From: UBA4644 sp034933145
GTDB taxonomy: Bacteria > Bacillota > Clostridia > Oscillospirales > Butyricicoccaceae
Direction of reading: 5' to 3'
DNA: 64,000 nucleotides
Assembly (NCBI GenBank): GCA_034933145.1
Contig: JAYFOA010000035.1
Location: forward strand, 1 to 64,000
Each line of letters begins with the position of its first letter. Positions within the stretch are counted from its first letter, which is position 1. The notes under the pieces are model-generated. The model searched no databases. It saw only the letters and a program-made list of their open reading frames with translations, and was not told the DNA's origin. Shown here in pieces: positions 8,387 to 17,281 of the stretch. A program made the position numbers and the translations under genes.

Positions 8387-9121
8387 CTAAAACACCACAA
8401 GCACGACGGTGATGTTATCGTGTCCGCCGCGGTTTTTTGCCAACTCGATCAGGTGCGCGCAGGCCGTCTCCGGCTCGCCCCGCTGATATATCTCATAATA
8501 GATCTCGGGGCCGCTCACCTCTCCGGTCAGCCCATCACTGCAGAGAAGGAGCATATCCCCTGGCTTTGTCTCCAGAGCAAACAGATCACAGGGAACCTTG
8601 CCGTCCACGCCCAAAGCACGGGTAATGACGTTTCGGCTGGGATGACGGACTGCCTGTTCGGGCGTCAGTTCTCCCCTGCGGATCATCTCATGTACAAGGG
8701 AATGGTCCTCCGTCAGCTGGTTCAGGCCATTCTCATCAGCAAGATATGCGCGGCTGTCACCGATGTTCCCTACCGCCACGGAAAAGGCGTTACACGTCAT
8801 GGAAACCATAGTGGTGCCCATGCCCGCTCGTTCGGGAATCTCCAACGCCGACATATATATACTCCGGTTGGCTGAATCGGCTGCTTTCTGGATCTGTTCC
8901 TGAGCCTTTTTCAGCGTAAATGCACCCGCCTTAAGCGGTTCCATCTCGGCGCAAAATGCATCAATTGCCAGCTTGCTGGCAATTTCACCGGCCTGGGCTC
9001 CGCCCATACCGTCGCAGACGGCAAAAAAGCCACGCCGCCCGTCGTCGCTTACCCAAATGGCATACGCATCTTCATTGGTCTCGCGCACGATGCCCGGATG
9101 TGTCATACCCCATGCTTTCAT
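8387..9121 (-). CDS. stp: PP2C-type Ser/Thr protein phosphatase (PrpC/Stp)
   Basis: Cytoplasmic phosphatase of 244 residues that reverses PrkC phosphorylation. PPM motifs are clear: NEDAY near the N-terminus, FAVCDGMGG, the GDSRAYL strand, LLLCSDGLTG and GHDNITVVLV, which supply the metal-binding aspartates. I start at ATG 9121 (MKAWGMTHPG), one base after the rlmN stop, because upstream codons would lie inside rlmN. The rlmN-stp-prkC-rsgA order is the standard Firmicutes arrangement. Confidence 0.95.
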   Translation of the reverse strand: MKAWGMTHPGIVRETNEDAYAIWVSDDGRRGFFAVCDGMGGAQAGEIASKLAIDAFCAEMEPLKAGAFTLKKAQEQIQKAADSANRSIYMSALEIPERAGMGTTMVSMTCNAFSVAVGNIGDSRAYLADENGLNQLTEDHSLVHEMIRRGELTPEQAVRHPSRNVITRALGVDGKVPCDLFALETKPGDMLLLCSDGLTGEVSGPEIYYEIYQRGEPETACAHLIELAKNRGGHDNITVVLVVF

Positions 9122-9122
9122 A

Positions 9123-10160
9123 TCAGATTTGTCCCTCGTTTCGTTGCCGCCGGAGCTGCCCGCAGGCAGCGGAGATATCCCCGCCCAGGCTGCGGCGTAC
9201 CGTGGCATTGATGTTCCGGCCTGCCAGCCGGTTCTGAAACCGCCGGATTGTCTCCCGGGAGGATGGCCGCAGTGGGCTCCGCTCCACTGCGTTCAGCGGA
9301 ATCAAATTGACGTGGGCCGGCATCCCACGCAGCAGGGACGCCAACTGATCCGCACACTCCATACTGTCGTTGACGCCGTCGATCATCGCGTATTCAAAAG
9401 AAATTCGTCGACCAGTCTCCTGGAAATACGCCCGGCAAGCGGGGATCAAAACTTCCAGCGGATACTTTTTATTGACCGGCATAAGTCGGTCACGGATCGC
9501 GTTGGTCGGTGCATGTAATGATATGGAAAGTGTCAGCTGTAACTTGAGTTTAGCCAGCTCCCTGATCCGGGGTACCAATCCGCAGGTGGACAGAGAAACA
9601 TGTCGCATACTCAGGTTCAGCCCGTCAGGATGCGTCAGTAAACGCAGAAACGTCAATACGCTGTCATAGTTGTCCAATGGCTCCCCGGTGCCCATCAGCA
9701 CCACATGGGAAACGGTCCGGCCACTGTCCTTCTGTACAGAAAGAATCTGTTCAAGTATTTCTCCAGCAGATAGATTCCGACTCTTTTCCGGATCATAAGA
9801 GGCGCAAAAGGCACAGCCCATCCGGCAGCCGGCCTGCGTGCTGAGACAGATGCTGTCTCCATATTCATAGCGCATAAGCACACTTTCTATGCTGTTGCCG
9901 TCGGAAAGCCCAAATAGGTACTTGACCGTTCCATCCCGGGATTCCTGCTTCTGTAGAACCTCCGGCAGCGACAGGGTGCATCGCTCCGCAAGCGATGCCC
10001 GCAGATCCTTCGGAAGGTCGCTCATCTCTTCGAAAGAAGATACGCCGCGGCTAAGCCACCGAAACACCTGTTTTGCGCGGTAGCTCGGTTGGCCAAGCTC
10101 CGTCAGCAACGCCGCCAAATCGCCGGGATGCAGAGAGCGCAGATCAATTAGTTCGTTCAT
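9123..10160 (-). CDS. rlmN: 23S rRNA (adenine-2503-C2)-methyltransferase RlmN
   Basis: A 345-residue radical SAM enzyme methylating A2503 of 23S rRNA and A37 of some tRNAs. The radical SAM cysteines are in GCRMGCAFC (the family CxxxCxxC), followed by the SAM-binding MGTGEPLDN. The RlmN N-terminal region YRAKQVFRWLSRG is present. The C-terminal CGQLR supplies the methyl-carrying cysteine. Its ATG overlaps the rsmB stop in ATGA. Confidence 0.96.
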   Translation of the reverse strand: MNELIDLRSLHPGDLAALLTELGQPSYRAKQVFRWLSRGVSSFEEMSDLPKDLRASLAERCTLSLPEVLQKQESRDGTVKYLFGLSDGNSIESVLMRYEYGDSICLSTQAGCRMGCAFCASYDPEKSRNLSAGEILEQILSVQKDSGRTVSHVVLMGTGEPLDNYDSVLTFLRLLTHPDGLNLSMRHVSLSTCGLVPRIRELAKLKLQLTLSISLHAPTNAIRDRLMPVNKKYPLEVLIPACRAYFQETGRRISFEYAMIDGVNDSMECADQLASLLRGMPAHVNLIPLNAVERSPLRPSSRETIRRFQNRLAGRNINATVRRSLGGDISAACGQLRRQRNEGQI

Positions 10161-11464
10161 ACGGTTATCCTTTTTGTCAGTTTCGCGATAAAAAATCCGT
10201 CAGATCCATGACGCTGTGGCCATAGTGTAACCATCCCACCGCAGGCGCCGATATTGGGAAGTGTGAAGGGACAGAGCATAAACTCCGGCGTTTCCCGAAG
10301 AAAGGCGTCGACCTGATGCTCATTTTCCTCGGGCAGGATCGTGCATGTAGAATACACCAGCGTCCCGCCTGGTTTTACATAGGAAGCGCCGGTACGCAGG
10401 ATTTCCGCCTGCAGAGGGGGCAGGCCTGCGATGTCACTTTCCTTCTTATAGCGCAGATCAGGTTTTTTACGAATGACGCCCAGCCCCGAACAGGGAACGT
10501 CGCACAACACCCTGTCGCAGACGGACGTGAGGTCAGGTAAAGGCAACGCCGCATCGTGGACAGAGGCTTCAATGATCTTCGCCTCATAGCGCTTTGCGTT
10601 TTCCGCGACCAGCGCAACACGGTGTGGGTGAATATCAGTAGAAAGGATTTTCCCTTTACAATCCATTAGTTGTGCGCACATCAGGCTTTTCCCACCCGGT
10701 GCGGCACACAGATCCGCCACAGTTTCTCCCGGCTTGGGATCCAGCGCGAGAACGGAGAGCATGCTACTTTCATCCTGCACATACAAAAGCCCCTCCCTCA
10801 GCGCATCCGCTGCCAGGCCACGCAGAGAATACAATTCCACCGCATCATTAAGACGGTGCAGCCGGGCAGAAGTTCCTAAACGGGAAATCAGGGTCTCACG
10901 CGTGATCTTCAGCGTATTGACCCGTGCCGTAATCGGCGCCGGACTGTTATCTAATTTCAGGAATTCCTCGGCTTCCGTCTCTCCCAGCAGGGAGAGTAAA
11001 CGCTTGACCAGCCAGATCGGATGGCTATAGCGAATGGACAAGCTGGTTGCCGTATCCCCTTCCGGCTGTGGCAGCCTTATCTTTTCCGCTGCGATGCGTC
11101 GCAGTACGGCGTTGCAGAACCCTGGGGCACGCGGGTTTTTGCCGGCGGCTCGCGCCTGTTTTACCGCTTCATTCACAGCAGCGCTTTCTGGAATTTTGTC
11201 CATGAACGCCAGCTGATAAACGGCCAATCGAAGAATCTCCGCCAGCGGAGGCGTCATTTTCCGTACCGGGACGGTGCTGAATGCATCAATCCAGTAATCC
11301 AAGAGCAATAAGTTTTCCAACACTCCATAAGTCAGAGCGGTACAGAGCGCCGTCTCCTCCGTTGTCATACCTTCACAGGCCCGTTTCAGATATAGGTCGG
11401 GCCAGACCTTATCCCGCCGAAAGGCGATCAGCACCTTCAGGGCGGCTTGCCGGGCGTTTTCCAT
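10157..11464 (-). CDS. rsmB: 16S rRNA (cytosine-967-C5)-methyltransferase RsmB
   Basis: A 435-residue SAM-dependent RNA methyltransferase. An N-terminal NusB-like helical domain (about 1-130) precedes the catalytic domain with the SAM motif DLCAAPGGKSLMCAQ, the PCSGLGVIRKKPD motif containing one active Cys, and YSTCTILPEENE with the second. I use the ATG at 11464, which forms a TGATG overlap with the stop of the zinc peptidase gene; a TTG one codon upstream is also possible. Confidence 0.95.
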   Translation of the reverse strand: MENARQAALKVLIAFRRDKVWPDLYLKRACEGMTTEETALCTALTYGVLENLLLLDYWIDAFSTVPVRKMTPPLAEILRLAVYQLAFMDKIPESAAVNEAVKQARAAGKNPRAPGFCNAVLRRIAAEKIRLPQPEGDTATSLSIRYSHPIWLVKRLLSLLGETEAEEFLKLDNSPAPITARVNTLKITRETLISRLGTSARLHRLNDAVELYSLRGLAADALREGLLYVQDESSMLSVLALDPKPGETVADLCAAPGGKSLMCAQLMDCKGKILSTDIHPHRVALVAENAKRYEAKIIEASVHDAALPLPDLTSVCDRVLCDVPCSGLGVIRKKPDLRYKKESDIAGLPPLQAEILRTGASYVKPGGTLVYSTCTILPEENEHQVDAFLRETPEFMLCPFTLPNIGACGGMVTLWPQRHGSDGFFIAKLTKRITV

Positions 11465-12153
11465 CAATCCCGTCGCCGGCTGCCGGAAAACAGCAGAAGC
11501 AGCCGCAGAAGCTGTGCCAACGATACCGCCAACGCGGCCACATAGGTCAATGCAGCGGCAGACAGCGTTCTCCGCGCACCGTCCATTTCATCCTCATAGA
11601 GGATATTCTGTTCCGAAAGAGCAGCCAGCGCCCGGTCGGACGCATTGTATTCCACCGGAAGCGTGACGAGCTGGAATACCACCGACGCGCAGAAGAAAAT
11701 GATGCCCAGTACGAAGAGCGATTCATAGCTGAAAATCAGTCCGGCAATCAGCAGTGGTACGGCCAGCGCGGAACCAAACCGGGTTACCGGGATGATGGCG
11801 TTCCGGAACCGAATGGGCGCATAGCCCTCTGCATACTGAACCGCATGGCCCGCCTCATGCGCAGCGACACACACCGCCGCCACCGTGGGAGCGCCGTATA
11901 CCGCGTCGGACAGACGGATCATGTTATCGCGGGGGTCGTAGTGGTCAGTCAAATTCCCGGCGACTCGCTCGATTCGCACGTCGCTGACACCGCCGGCACG
12001 AAGAACGGCGGCCGCCGCGTCCGCGCCGGTCATTCCGTTATGGGTCCGCTGCTGGGAATAGCGGCGAAAGGTGGAATTAACCCGTGCCTGCGCCCACAGG
12101 GCCAACAGCATTGCGGGTACCACCAGCAAAAAATAATAACTGTCAAAAATCAA
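11464..12153 (-). CDS. YugP-type neutral zinc metallopeptidase (Zn_peptidase_2 family)
   Basis: Membrane zinc peptidase of 229 residues. The zinc motif HEAGH (in AAHEAGHAVQYAEGY) lies in the middle, flanked by an N-terminal span, two hydrophobic segments after it and one at the C-terminus. It resembles B. subtilis YugP, whose substrate is not established. The start is TTG at 12153 with the strong site AAGGAGGG. It lies between fmt and rsmB, an insertion I recall as common in Clostridia. A 12-codon open frame just upstream ends on this start codon (TTGA). Confidence 0.85.
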   Translation of the reverse strand: MIFDSYYFLLVVPAMLLALWAQARVNSTFRRYSQQRTHNGMTGADAAAAVLRAGGVSDVRIERVAGNLTDHYDPRDNMIRLSDAVYGAPTVAAVCVAAHEAGHAVQYAEGYAPIRFRNAIIPVTRFGSALAVPLLIAGLIFSYESLFVLGIIFFCASVVFQLVTLPVEYNASDRALAALSEQNILYEDEMDGARRTLSAAALTYVAALAVSLAQLLRLLLLFSGSRRRD

Positions 12154-12236
12154 GGTTGTCCCTCCTTATAAAAGGCAGCGGGATTCATTTTCTCCGCACT
12201 GGATGTAAAGTAGCCGTGGTGCTTTTTAAATCTTGA

Positions 12237-12257
12237 TCTCCGCGTCCTACGCGGAGA
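12237..12257 (-). other. Stem-loop between fmt and the zinc peptidase gene
   Basis: A perfect 8-bp stem (TCTCCGCG with CGCGGAGA) and 5-base loop lie 10 bases downstream of fmt. No T-run follows on either strand, so it is not a standard terminator. It may stabilise the fmt mRNA end or weaken read-through; this is inference. Confidence 0.4.
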
Positions 12258-12266
12258 AACTAGATT

Positions 12267-13190
12267 TCAGGAAAACCGCTTAGCCAGCATGGATGTGTGA
12301 CCATTGAAAAAGGCGGCTGCGGGCATCCGTTTTCCTCCCTGCGCCTGCACCTCCGCAACACATACCGCACCGGTTTCGCATGCGATTTGTACGCCTTCCC
12401 TGCCACAGGACAGGATCACGCCGGGTTCACCCCGCCCACCGGCCTCCGAAGCGCCATAAAGCTTTATCCGCATCCCGTCCAGCATGGCATATGCACCCGG
12501 CACAGGGTCACAGGCACGGATATGGCAGGCCACCTCATGCGCCGACCGCGTAAAGTCCAATTTTGCATCCTCATTCCGGGTGGCCGGCGCATAGGTGATG
12601 CCGGCCGAGTCCTGCGGCGTCTCAGATAGTGCGCAGGCTTCCAGCAGTGCCAACGCTTCTGTTAGCACTTGCCCGCCCAACTCCGCAAGTCGGTCGTGCA
12701 GGCTGCCAAACGTCTCGTTTTCCAGCAGAGGCAGACGGCGCATCAACAGCACCGGCCCCTCATCCATGCCCTCTGCCATCCTCATGATGGAGATGCCGCT
12801 TTCGCATTCTCCATTCAGCACGGCGGCAGCAATGGGGTTGGCGCCCCGATACTTTGGAAGCAGGGATGCATGGACGTTGACACAGCCATATCTCGGAAGC
12901 TCCAGTACGCGTCTCGGCAGGAGCCTGCCATAGGCGGCCACGATAATCACATCAGGTGCCAGCGCTGTAAGCTGCTGCAGCGTTTCATCGCCGCGCAGAT
13001 TCTTTGGCTGATATACAGGAATGCCTTTTGCCTGCGCCAGCACCTTGACCGGCGGCGGAAGCAGTTTCATCCCACGCTTTTTTTGCGTGTCCGCACGCGT
13101 CCAAACACCGATGACATCATGCCCCGCCTCCAAAATCGCGCACAGAGATTGCACGGCAAAATTTGGGGTGCCCATGAAAACGACTCTCAT
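12267..13190 (-). CDS. fmt: Methionyl-tRNA formyltransferase
   Basis: A 307-residue enzyme that formylates initiator Met-tRNA with 10-formyl-THF. Family marks are MRVVFMGTPNFAV at the start, the catalytic Asn-His pair region (VNVHASLLPKYRGANPI), and the Asp-containing GMDEGPVL. The C-terminal FMT_C domain follows from about residue 205. Its ATG overlaps the def stop (ATGA), so deformylase and formyltransferase are coupled, as is usual in bacteria. Confidence 0.96.
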   Translation of the reverse strand: MRVVFMGTPNFAVQSLCAILEAGHDVIGVWTRADTQKKRGMKLLPPPVKVLAQAKGIPVYQPKNLRGDETLQQLTALAPDVIIVAAYGRLLPRRVLELPRYGCVNVHASLLPKYRGANPIAAAVLNGECESGISIMRMAEGMDEGPVLLMRRLPLLENETFGSLHDRLAELGGQVLTEALALLEACALSETPQDSAGITYAPATRNEDAKLDFTRSAHEVACHIRACDPVPGAYAMLDGMRIKLYGASEAGGRGEPGVILSCGREGVQIACETGAVCVAEVQAQGGKRMPAAAFFNGHTSMLAKRFS

Positions 13191-13681
13191 TCGGGTTTTT
13201 CCTCCGAAGCGCTCCCCAGCAGCTCATCTTCCGAAAGATAACGTGAAACAAGCTCGGTAAACAAATGTCCGCTCAGATGATCGATCTCATGACAGAATGC
13301 GCGAGCAGTAAAGCCCTCCGCCTCGCGGGTGAACCAGTTCCCATTCCGGTCCTGGGCCTTTACCGTCACTTTCATCGGTCGTGCCACCATACCAAAAACG
13401 CCAGGGATGCTGAGACAGCCCTCCGGCCCATCCTGTGTCCCTTCCACGGAGGTAATCTCCGGGTTAACAATCTCCACAAAGCTTCCGTCCTCCGCCAGCA
13501 CCACCGCAGTACACCGCAGCACACCGACCTGCGGGGCAGCCAACCCGGCACCGTCCGCCTTGCCAAGCGTCTCGGTCATATCGTCCAGCAGCTGCCACAG
13601 CCTTGGATTAAAATCGGTAACAGGGCGACAAATCTTATTGAGGACCGGATCCCCCTCTTTTACAATCGTTCGAATCGCCAT
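13187..13681 (-). CDS. def: Peptide deformylase
   Basis: A 164-residue metal hydrolase removing the formyl group from nascent proteins. All three deformylase motifs are present: GAGLAAPQVG, EGCLSIPG with the metal Cys, and FCHEIDHLSG with the HExxH metal ligands and catalytic Glu. The length fits the class found in Firmicutes. It follows priA by 30 bases and overlaps fmt. Confidence 0.97.
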   Translation of the reverse strand: MAIRTIVKEGDPVLNKICRPVTDFNPRLWQLLDDMTETLGKADGAGLAAPQVGVLRCTAVVLAEDGSFVEIVNPEITSVEGTQDGPEGCLSIPGVFGMVARPMKVTVKAQDRNGNWFTREAEGFTARAFCHEIDHLSGHLFTELVSRYLSEDELLGSASEEKPE

Positions 13682-13711
13682 GGTTTTAAATGCTCCTTTC
13701 GCAATTTGGAC

Positions 13712-16183
13712 TTATGTCATGGGGTTGACGTCCGCCGAAACGGCGGTCAGACGGGTCAGGCCCGCTTTGTCACAGGCAGTCAGCACTGCGGAGATCAGTT
13801 CCCGCGTACGCTTATCCGCCGTTCCCCGAAAAGATACGGTATAACGATAGCGCTTGTTAAGACGCGCGATGGCCGCCGGCGCGGGACCCAGCACCCGAAT
13901 GTTTAGATCCGCATAGGGCCCCTCTGCGGCGGAACGGAGCAGCTGCGCAAGTCCTTCCGCCGTACGGAGCACCTGCGGTTCTGCCATGCCGGTAATCGTA
14001 AAGACGAACAGATCCCGGAAGGGTGGCGCATCGAGAGCGCGGCGATTCTCCAGCTCATAGTCGTAAAACGCACGATAATCCTGTCGCGCGGCAGCCTGGA
14101 TCACGGGGTTGTCCGGCGTATAGGTCTGAATGACCGCACGTCCAGGCTTCTGCCGTCGCCCCGCTCGTCCGACCACCTGTGCCAGCAGGGAGAAGGTCCG
14201 CTCCTGTGCACGAAAGTCACCCGAATAAAGCGATAGGTCGGCATCCAATACGCCTACCAGCGTTACATTGGCGAAATCCAGACCTTTGGCTACCATTTGA
14301 GTACCGAGAAGAATGTCCGCCTTCCCCCGTGCAAAGCTATCCAACAGCTTTTCGTGACTCTGGCGCTCGCTGGTGGTGTCGGCGTCCATGCGCAGCACCC
14401 GTACGTCCGGCAAAAGCCGGGACAGCTCTTCCTCTACCTTCTGGGTGCCCGTGCCGACCCGTTGGATGTTCCGGCTCCCACAGATGGGGCAGATCAGCGG
14501 TAGTTCTTCGGAAAAGCCACAGTGATGACACATCATGCGCCCGTTTTTTGAATGATAAGTCAGCGTAACGCTGCAGTTTTCGCACATCGGCATATAACCG
14601 CAGTCCACACAGACGACTAACCGCGCGTTACCGCGCCGGTTGAGAAACAGAATGCTCTGTTCCCCGACCTCCTGATTTTTTTTCAGTTCCTCCAGAAGCC
14701 GCGGGCTGATGCTCGAGGCGTTACCGTCCCGGAGCTGACCCCGCAGGTCCGCCAAAATAGTTTGCGGCAGCGGGGTATCCATAAACCGACCGGGAAGCTC
14801 AAACCTGGCCAGTTTACCCTGTTCGCTCAGCCAGAAGGTCTCTACCGACGGGGTGGCCGACCCCAGCACCAGCAGACAGCGTTCCTGATAAGCCCTGTAT
14901 TTTGCCGCGTCCCGCGCATGATAGCGCGGGTCGTCATTATCGGATTTATAGCTGGGCTCCTGCTCCTCATCCACGATGAGAAGGCCCAGCTTCTGTGCCG
15001 GCGAGAATACTGCCGTCCGTGTACCGATAATCACCCGTGACTTTCCTGCATGGATGCGGCGCCACGCTTCCTGCCGCTGCGCAGGCGTCAGCGCACTGTG
15101 CACCACCTCAACCAGACCGCGAAAATGCAGGCAGAACTGGTAAACCATCTGGGGGGTCAGCGCGATTTCCGGTACCAAAAGGATTGCGCTGTTCCCTCGT
15201 GCCAACGCTTCGCGGATAAGGGAGATATATACCTGGGTCTTTCCGCTGCCGGTAACTCCGTAAAGCAGTGCCGCCCGCGGCGTGCCGTCCATCAGGGAAA
15301 GCAGGCCCTCATACGCGTTCTGCTGCGCCTGTGTCAGCTTAATCTGCGGGATTGGCTCGTCTTTGGGAAGCACCGGTGCATGAAACAGTTCCGCCGCTTC
15401 GGCGCAAAGAATCCCCAGCCGTTCCAGCCGCCTGATCAACCCTGGCTGAGCGCCGGTTAAATAACACAGCTCCTTTTCCGGAAGCCGCCCAGCCTGCGCC
15501 GTGCAGCGGACGACGGCCAATCTCTTTTCCCGCAGCGCACCGGCTCCCAGCGCGGCCTCTGCCTGCATCTGCGGCAACGCCAATGAGATCATACGGATTG
15601 TCCGTCCGCCGGTCTTTTTGTCACTGTAATTCTGGATGACCGTAAGCGCGCTTGATTCCGCCAGCGCCTTCAGGTGCGGTGCGAGTTTTTCAATCCCGCA
15701 GCGTTCCCGCAACTCGGCTTCGGTCAGCGGTGACGGAGCAGAATAGATTTCATGTAGCAGCGCCTGTTTATGTCGGGATGCTCCGGCAAGAAGCAGTGCT
15801 TCCGACAGCGGCTGGTCTCCTTTTCCATATAGGGGTTCGCTGCGGCTCCATACGCCGGGCGGCAGCATGGCGTCCGCCGCTTGAAAATAAGTGCAAAAAC
15901 ATCTGCGGCAAAGCCAAAGCGCCAGCGCACGCGCGTTGTCTGAAAGGCAAAAACCATCGTCATAAATATGGCATACGGGTTTCAGCTCACGGCGAATGTC
16001 TTCTTCCAACCGTTCCAAAATAAAGCCCTCGGTTCTCCGGTTTCCCCGCCCAAACGGCACGATAACGCGCATCCCGGGGCGCGCAATGTCGGACAGCTCA
16101 GACGGTACCAGATAATCATAAGGCCGGTCGATGGAATAGACCGCAGATGCAACTGCCACCCGTACGACCACAAACGGGCACAT
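13712..16183 (-). CDS. priA: Primosomal protein N' (replication restart helicase PriA)
   Basis: An 823-residue superfamily 2 helicase that reloads the replisome at collapsed forks. The N-terminal 3'-end DNA-binding region (YDYLVP) is followed by Walker A (GVTGSGKTQVY), the helicase DEEQE box in the position of DEAH, and GSATPS. The zinc-binding insert has paired CxxC motifs (CVDCGYMPMCENC, CHHCGF, CPICGS). The C-terminal helicase motif VGRAGR is present. Its ATG overlaps the rpoZ stop by one base (TAATG). Confidence 0.96.
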   Translation of the reverse strand: MCPFVVVRVAVASAVYSIDRPYDYLVPSELSDIARPGMRVIVPFGRGNRRTEGFILERLEEDIRRELKPVCHIYDDGFCLSDNARALALWLCRRCFCTYFQAADAMLPPGVWSRSEPLYGKGDQPLSEALLLAGASRHKQALLHEIYSAPSPLTEAELRERCGIEKLAPHLKALAESSALTVIQNYSDKKTGGRTIRMISLALPQMQAEAALGAGALREKRLAVVRCTAQAGRLPEKELCYLTGAQPGLIRRLERLGILCAEAAELFHAPVLPKDEPIPQIKLTQAQQNAYEGLLSLMDGTPRAALLYGVTGSGKTQVYISLIREALARGNSAILLVPEIALTPQMVYQFCLHFRGLVEVVHSALTPAQRQEAWRRIHAGKSRVIIGTRTAVFSPAQKLGLLIVDEEQEPSYKSDNDDPRYHARDAAKYRAYQERCLLVLGSATPSVETFWLSEQGKLARFELPGRFMDTPLPQTILADLRGQLRDGNASSISPRLLEELKKNQEVGEQSILFLNRRGNARLVVCVDCGYMPMCENCSVTLTYHSKNGRMMCHHCGFSEELPLICPICGSRNIQRVGTGTQKVEEELSRLLPDVRVLRMDADTTSERQSHEKLLDSFARGKADILLGTQMVAKGLDFANVTLVGVLDADLSLYSGDFRAQERTFSLLAQVVGRAGRRQKPGRAVIQTYTPDNPVIQAAARQDYRAFYDYELENRRALDAPPFRDLFVFTITGMAEPQVLRTAEGLAQLLRSAAEGPYADLNIRVLGPAPAAIARLNKRYRYTVSFRGTADKRTRELISAVLTACDKAGLTRLTAVSADVNPMT

Positions 16184-16374
16184 TATTTGAAGTTCGGAAC
16201 AATTCGTCCGTTCAGAACATCATTCAGCGCCATCTTTACCGGCTTGTCGGACAGGGGCATTTCATCGCGCTCTGCCTCCTCCGCCAGATCGCGTGCGCGC
16301 TTGGCTACGATATTGACCAAAAGATAACGGTTGTCGATTTTTTTTAGCAGTTCGCCCATGGATGGATGCAACAT
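16183..16374 (-). CDS. rpoZ: DNA-directed RNA polymerase omega subunit
   Basis: A 63-residue subunit that helps assemble RNA polymerase. It has the omega hallmark NRYLLVNIVAKRARDLAEEA and a KPVKMALNDVLNGRI helix. It is short, as in many Clostridia. AGGAGG lies upstream of ATG 16374. The gmk-rpoZ-priA order is conserved in Firmicutes. Confidence 0.94.
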   Translation of the reverse strand: MLHPSMGELLKKIDNRYLLVNIVAKRARDLAEEAERDEMPLSDKPVKMALNDVLNGRIVPNFK

Positions 16375-16414
16375 AATATATCCTCCTCAATTTTTAAACC
16401 GTGACTTCATTTTA

Positions 16415-17008
16415 CTATTCCGGCCGGAATTCTGTATGATCCACGCGGCAGCGGGAGGCTCGGATAATGGCGCATAGCTCCTCTGCCGCCTCTTCCGCCA
16501 CGTCGTTTTCAACAATATACTGAAATTCCCCGATGGTTGCGCATTCCCGCTTCGCAGCCTCCAGCCGGCGGGCAATGGCTTCCGCGCTTTCCGTATGTCG
16601 GCCGCGCAGCCGACGTTCCAGTTCTGCAAACGAAGGCGGCGCCAAAAAAACCATCTGTGCATCGGCCCGTTTGCGCTTAACCTGTAGAGCGCCTTGCACC
16701 TCGATCTCCAGCAGCACATCCTTCCCAACAGCCAGCATGCGGTCCACAGGGCCGGCCGGCGTGCCGTAATAATTTCCCGCGTATTCCGCGTGCTCCAGCA
16801 GCTCATTGTCCTCAATCATCTGCTCAAATCTTTCCCGGGTCATAAAATGATAATGGACGCCGTCGATTTCGCCTTCCCGCGGCGGCCGTGTAGTGGCGGA
16901 AACGGAAAAATATACATTATCCAGTTTTTCCAGCACCCGCTTTAGCACTGTGCCTTTTCCTGCGCCGCTGGGACCGGTGATGACGAACAGCGTTCCGCGC
17001 CTATTCAT
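16415..17008 (-). CDS. gmk: Guanylate kinase
   Basis: A 197-residue kinase converting GMP to GDP. The P-loop reads GPSGAGKGTVL and the GMP-binding segment YFSVSATTRPPREGEIDGVHYHF is typical. The start at 17008 lies inside the end of the remA frame, an 8-base overlap. The GAG/GAA-rich codons of the remA acidic tail supply its Shine-Dalgarno sequence (GGAGGA). The frame could be extended upstream to 17059, but only through remA. Confidence 0.96.
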   Translation of the reverse strand: MNRRGTLFVITGPSGAGKGTVLKRVLEKLDNVYFSVSATTRPPREGEIDGVHYHFMTRERFEQMIEDNELLEHAEYAGNYYGTPAGPVDRMLAVGKDVLLEIEVQGALQVKRKRADAQMVFLAPPSFAELERRLRGRHTESAEAIARRLEAAKRECATIGEFQYIVENDVAEEAAEELCAIIRASRCRVDHTEFRPE

Positions 17009-17270
17009 CCTCTTCGTCCTCCTCCGAGTCTTCGCTGTCGCTGCCGACGCGATTTGCAATGGTCTCTGGCTGAATAGGCGACAAAATGACGTGCTCAGAG
17101 TCAGTAATCAACACAGCACGGCTGCGTCGGCCATAGGTTGCGTCGATCAACATATTGTTTTCTTTTGCCTTGGTGATAATTCGCCGGATGGGCGCGGATT
17201 CCGGACTGACAATGGCGACCAGCCGGGAGGCCGAAACCATGTTCCCGAATCCAATATTGACGAGTCTCAT
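17001..17270 (-). CDS. remA: RemA-like DNA-binding regulator (DUF370)
   Basis: An 89-residue protein with the DUF370 core MRLVNIGFGNMVSASRLVAIV, SPESAPIRRII and DATYGRRSRAVLITDS. RemA of B. subtilis binds DNA as an oligomeric ring and activates biofilm matrix genes; in Clostridia the gene sits between yicC and gmk, as here. The C-terminal 12 residues are an unusual acidic tail (SDSEDSEEDEEDE), whose codons double as the gmk ribosome-binding site. The target genes in this organism are unknown. Confidence 0.88.
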   Translation of the reverse strand: MRLVNIGFGNMVSASRLVAIVSPESAPIRRIITKAKENNMLIDATYGRRSRAVLITDSEHVILSPIQPETIANRVGSDSEDSEEDEEDE

Positions 17271-17281
17271 AGCAGCACTTC

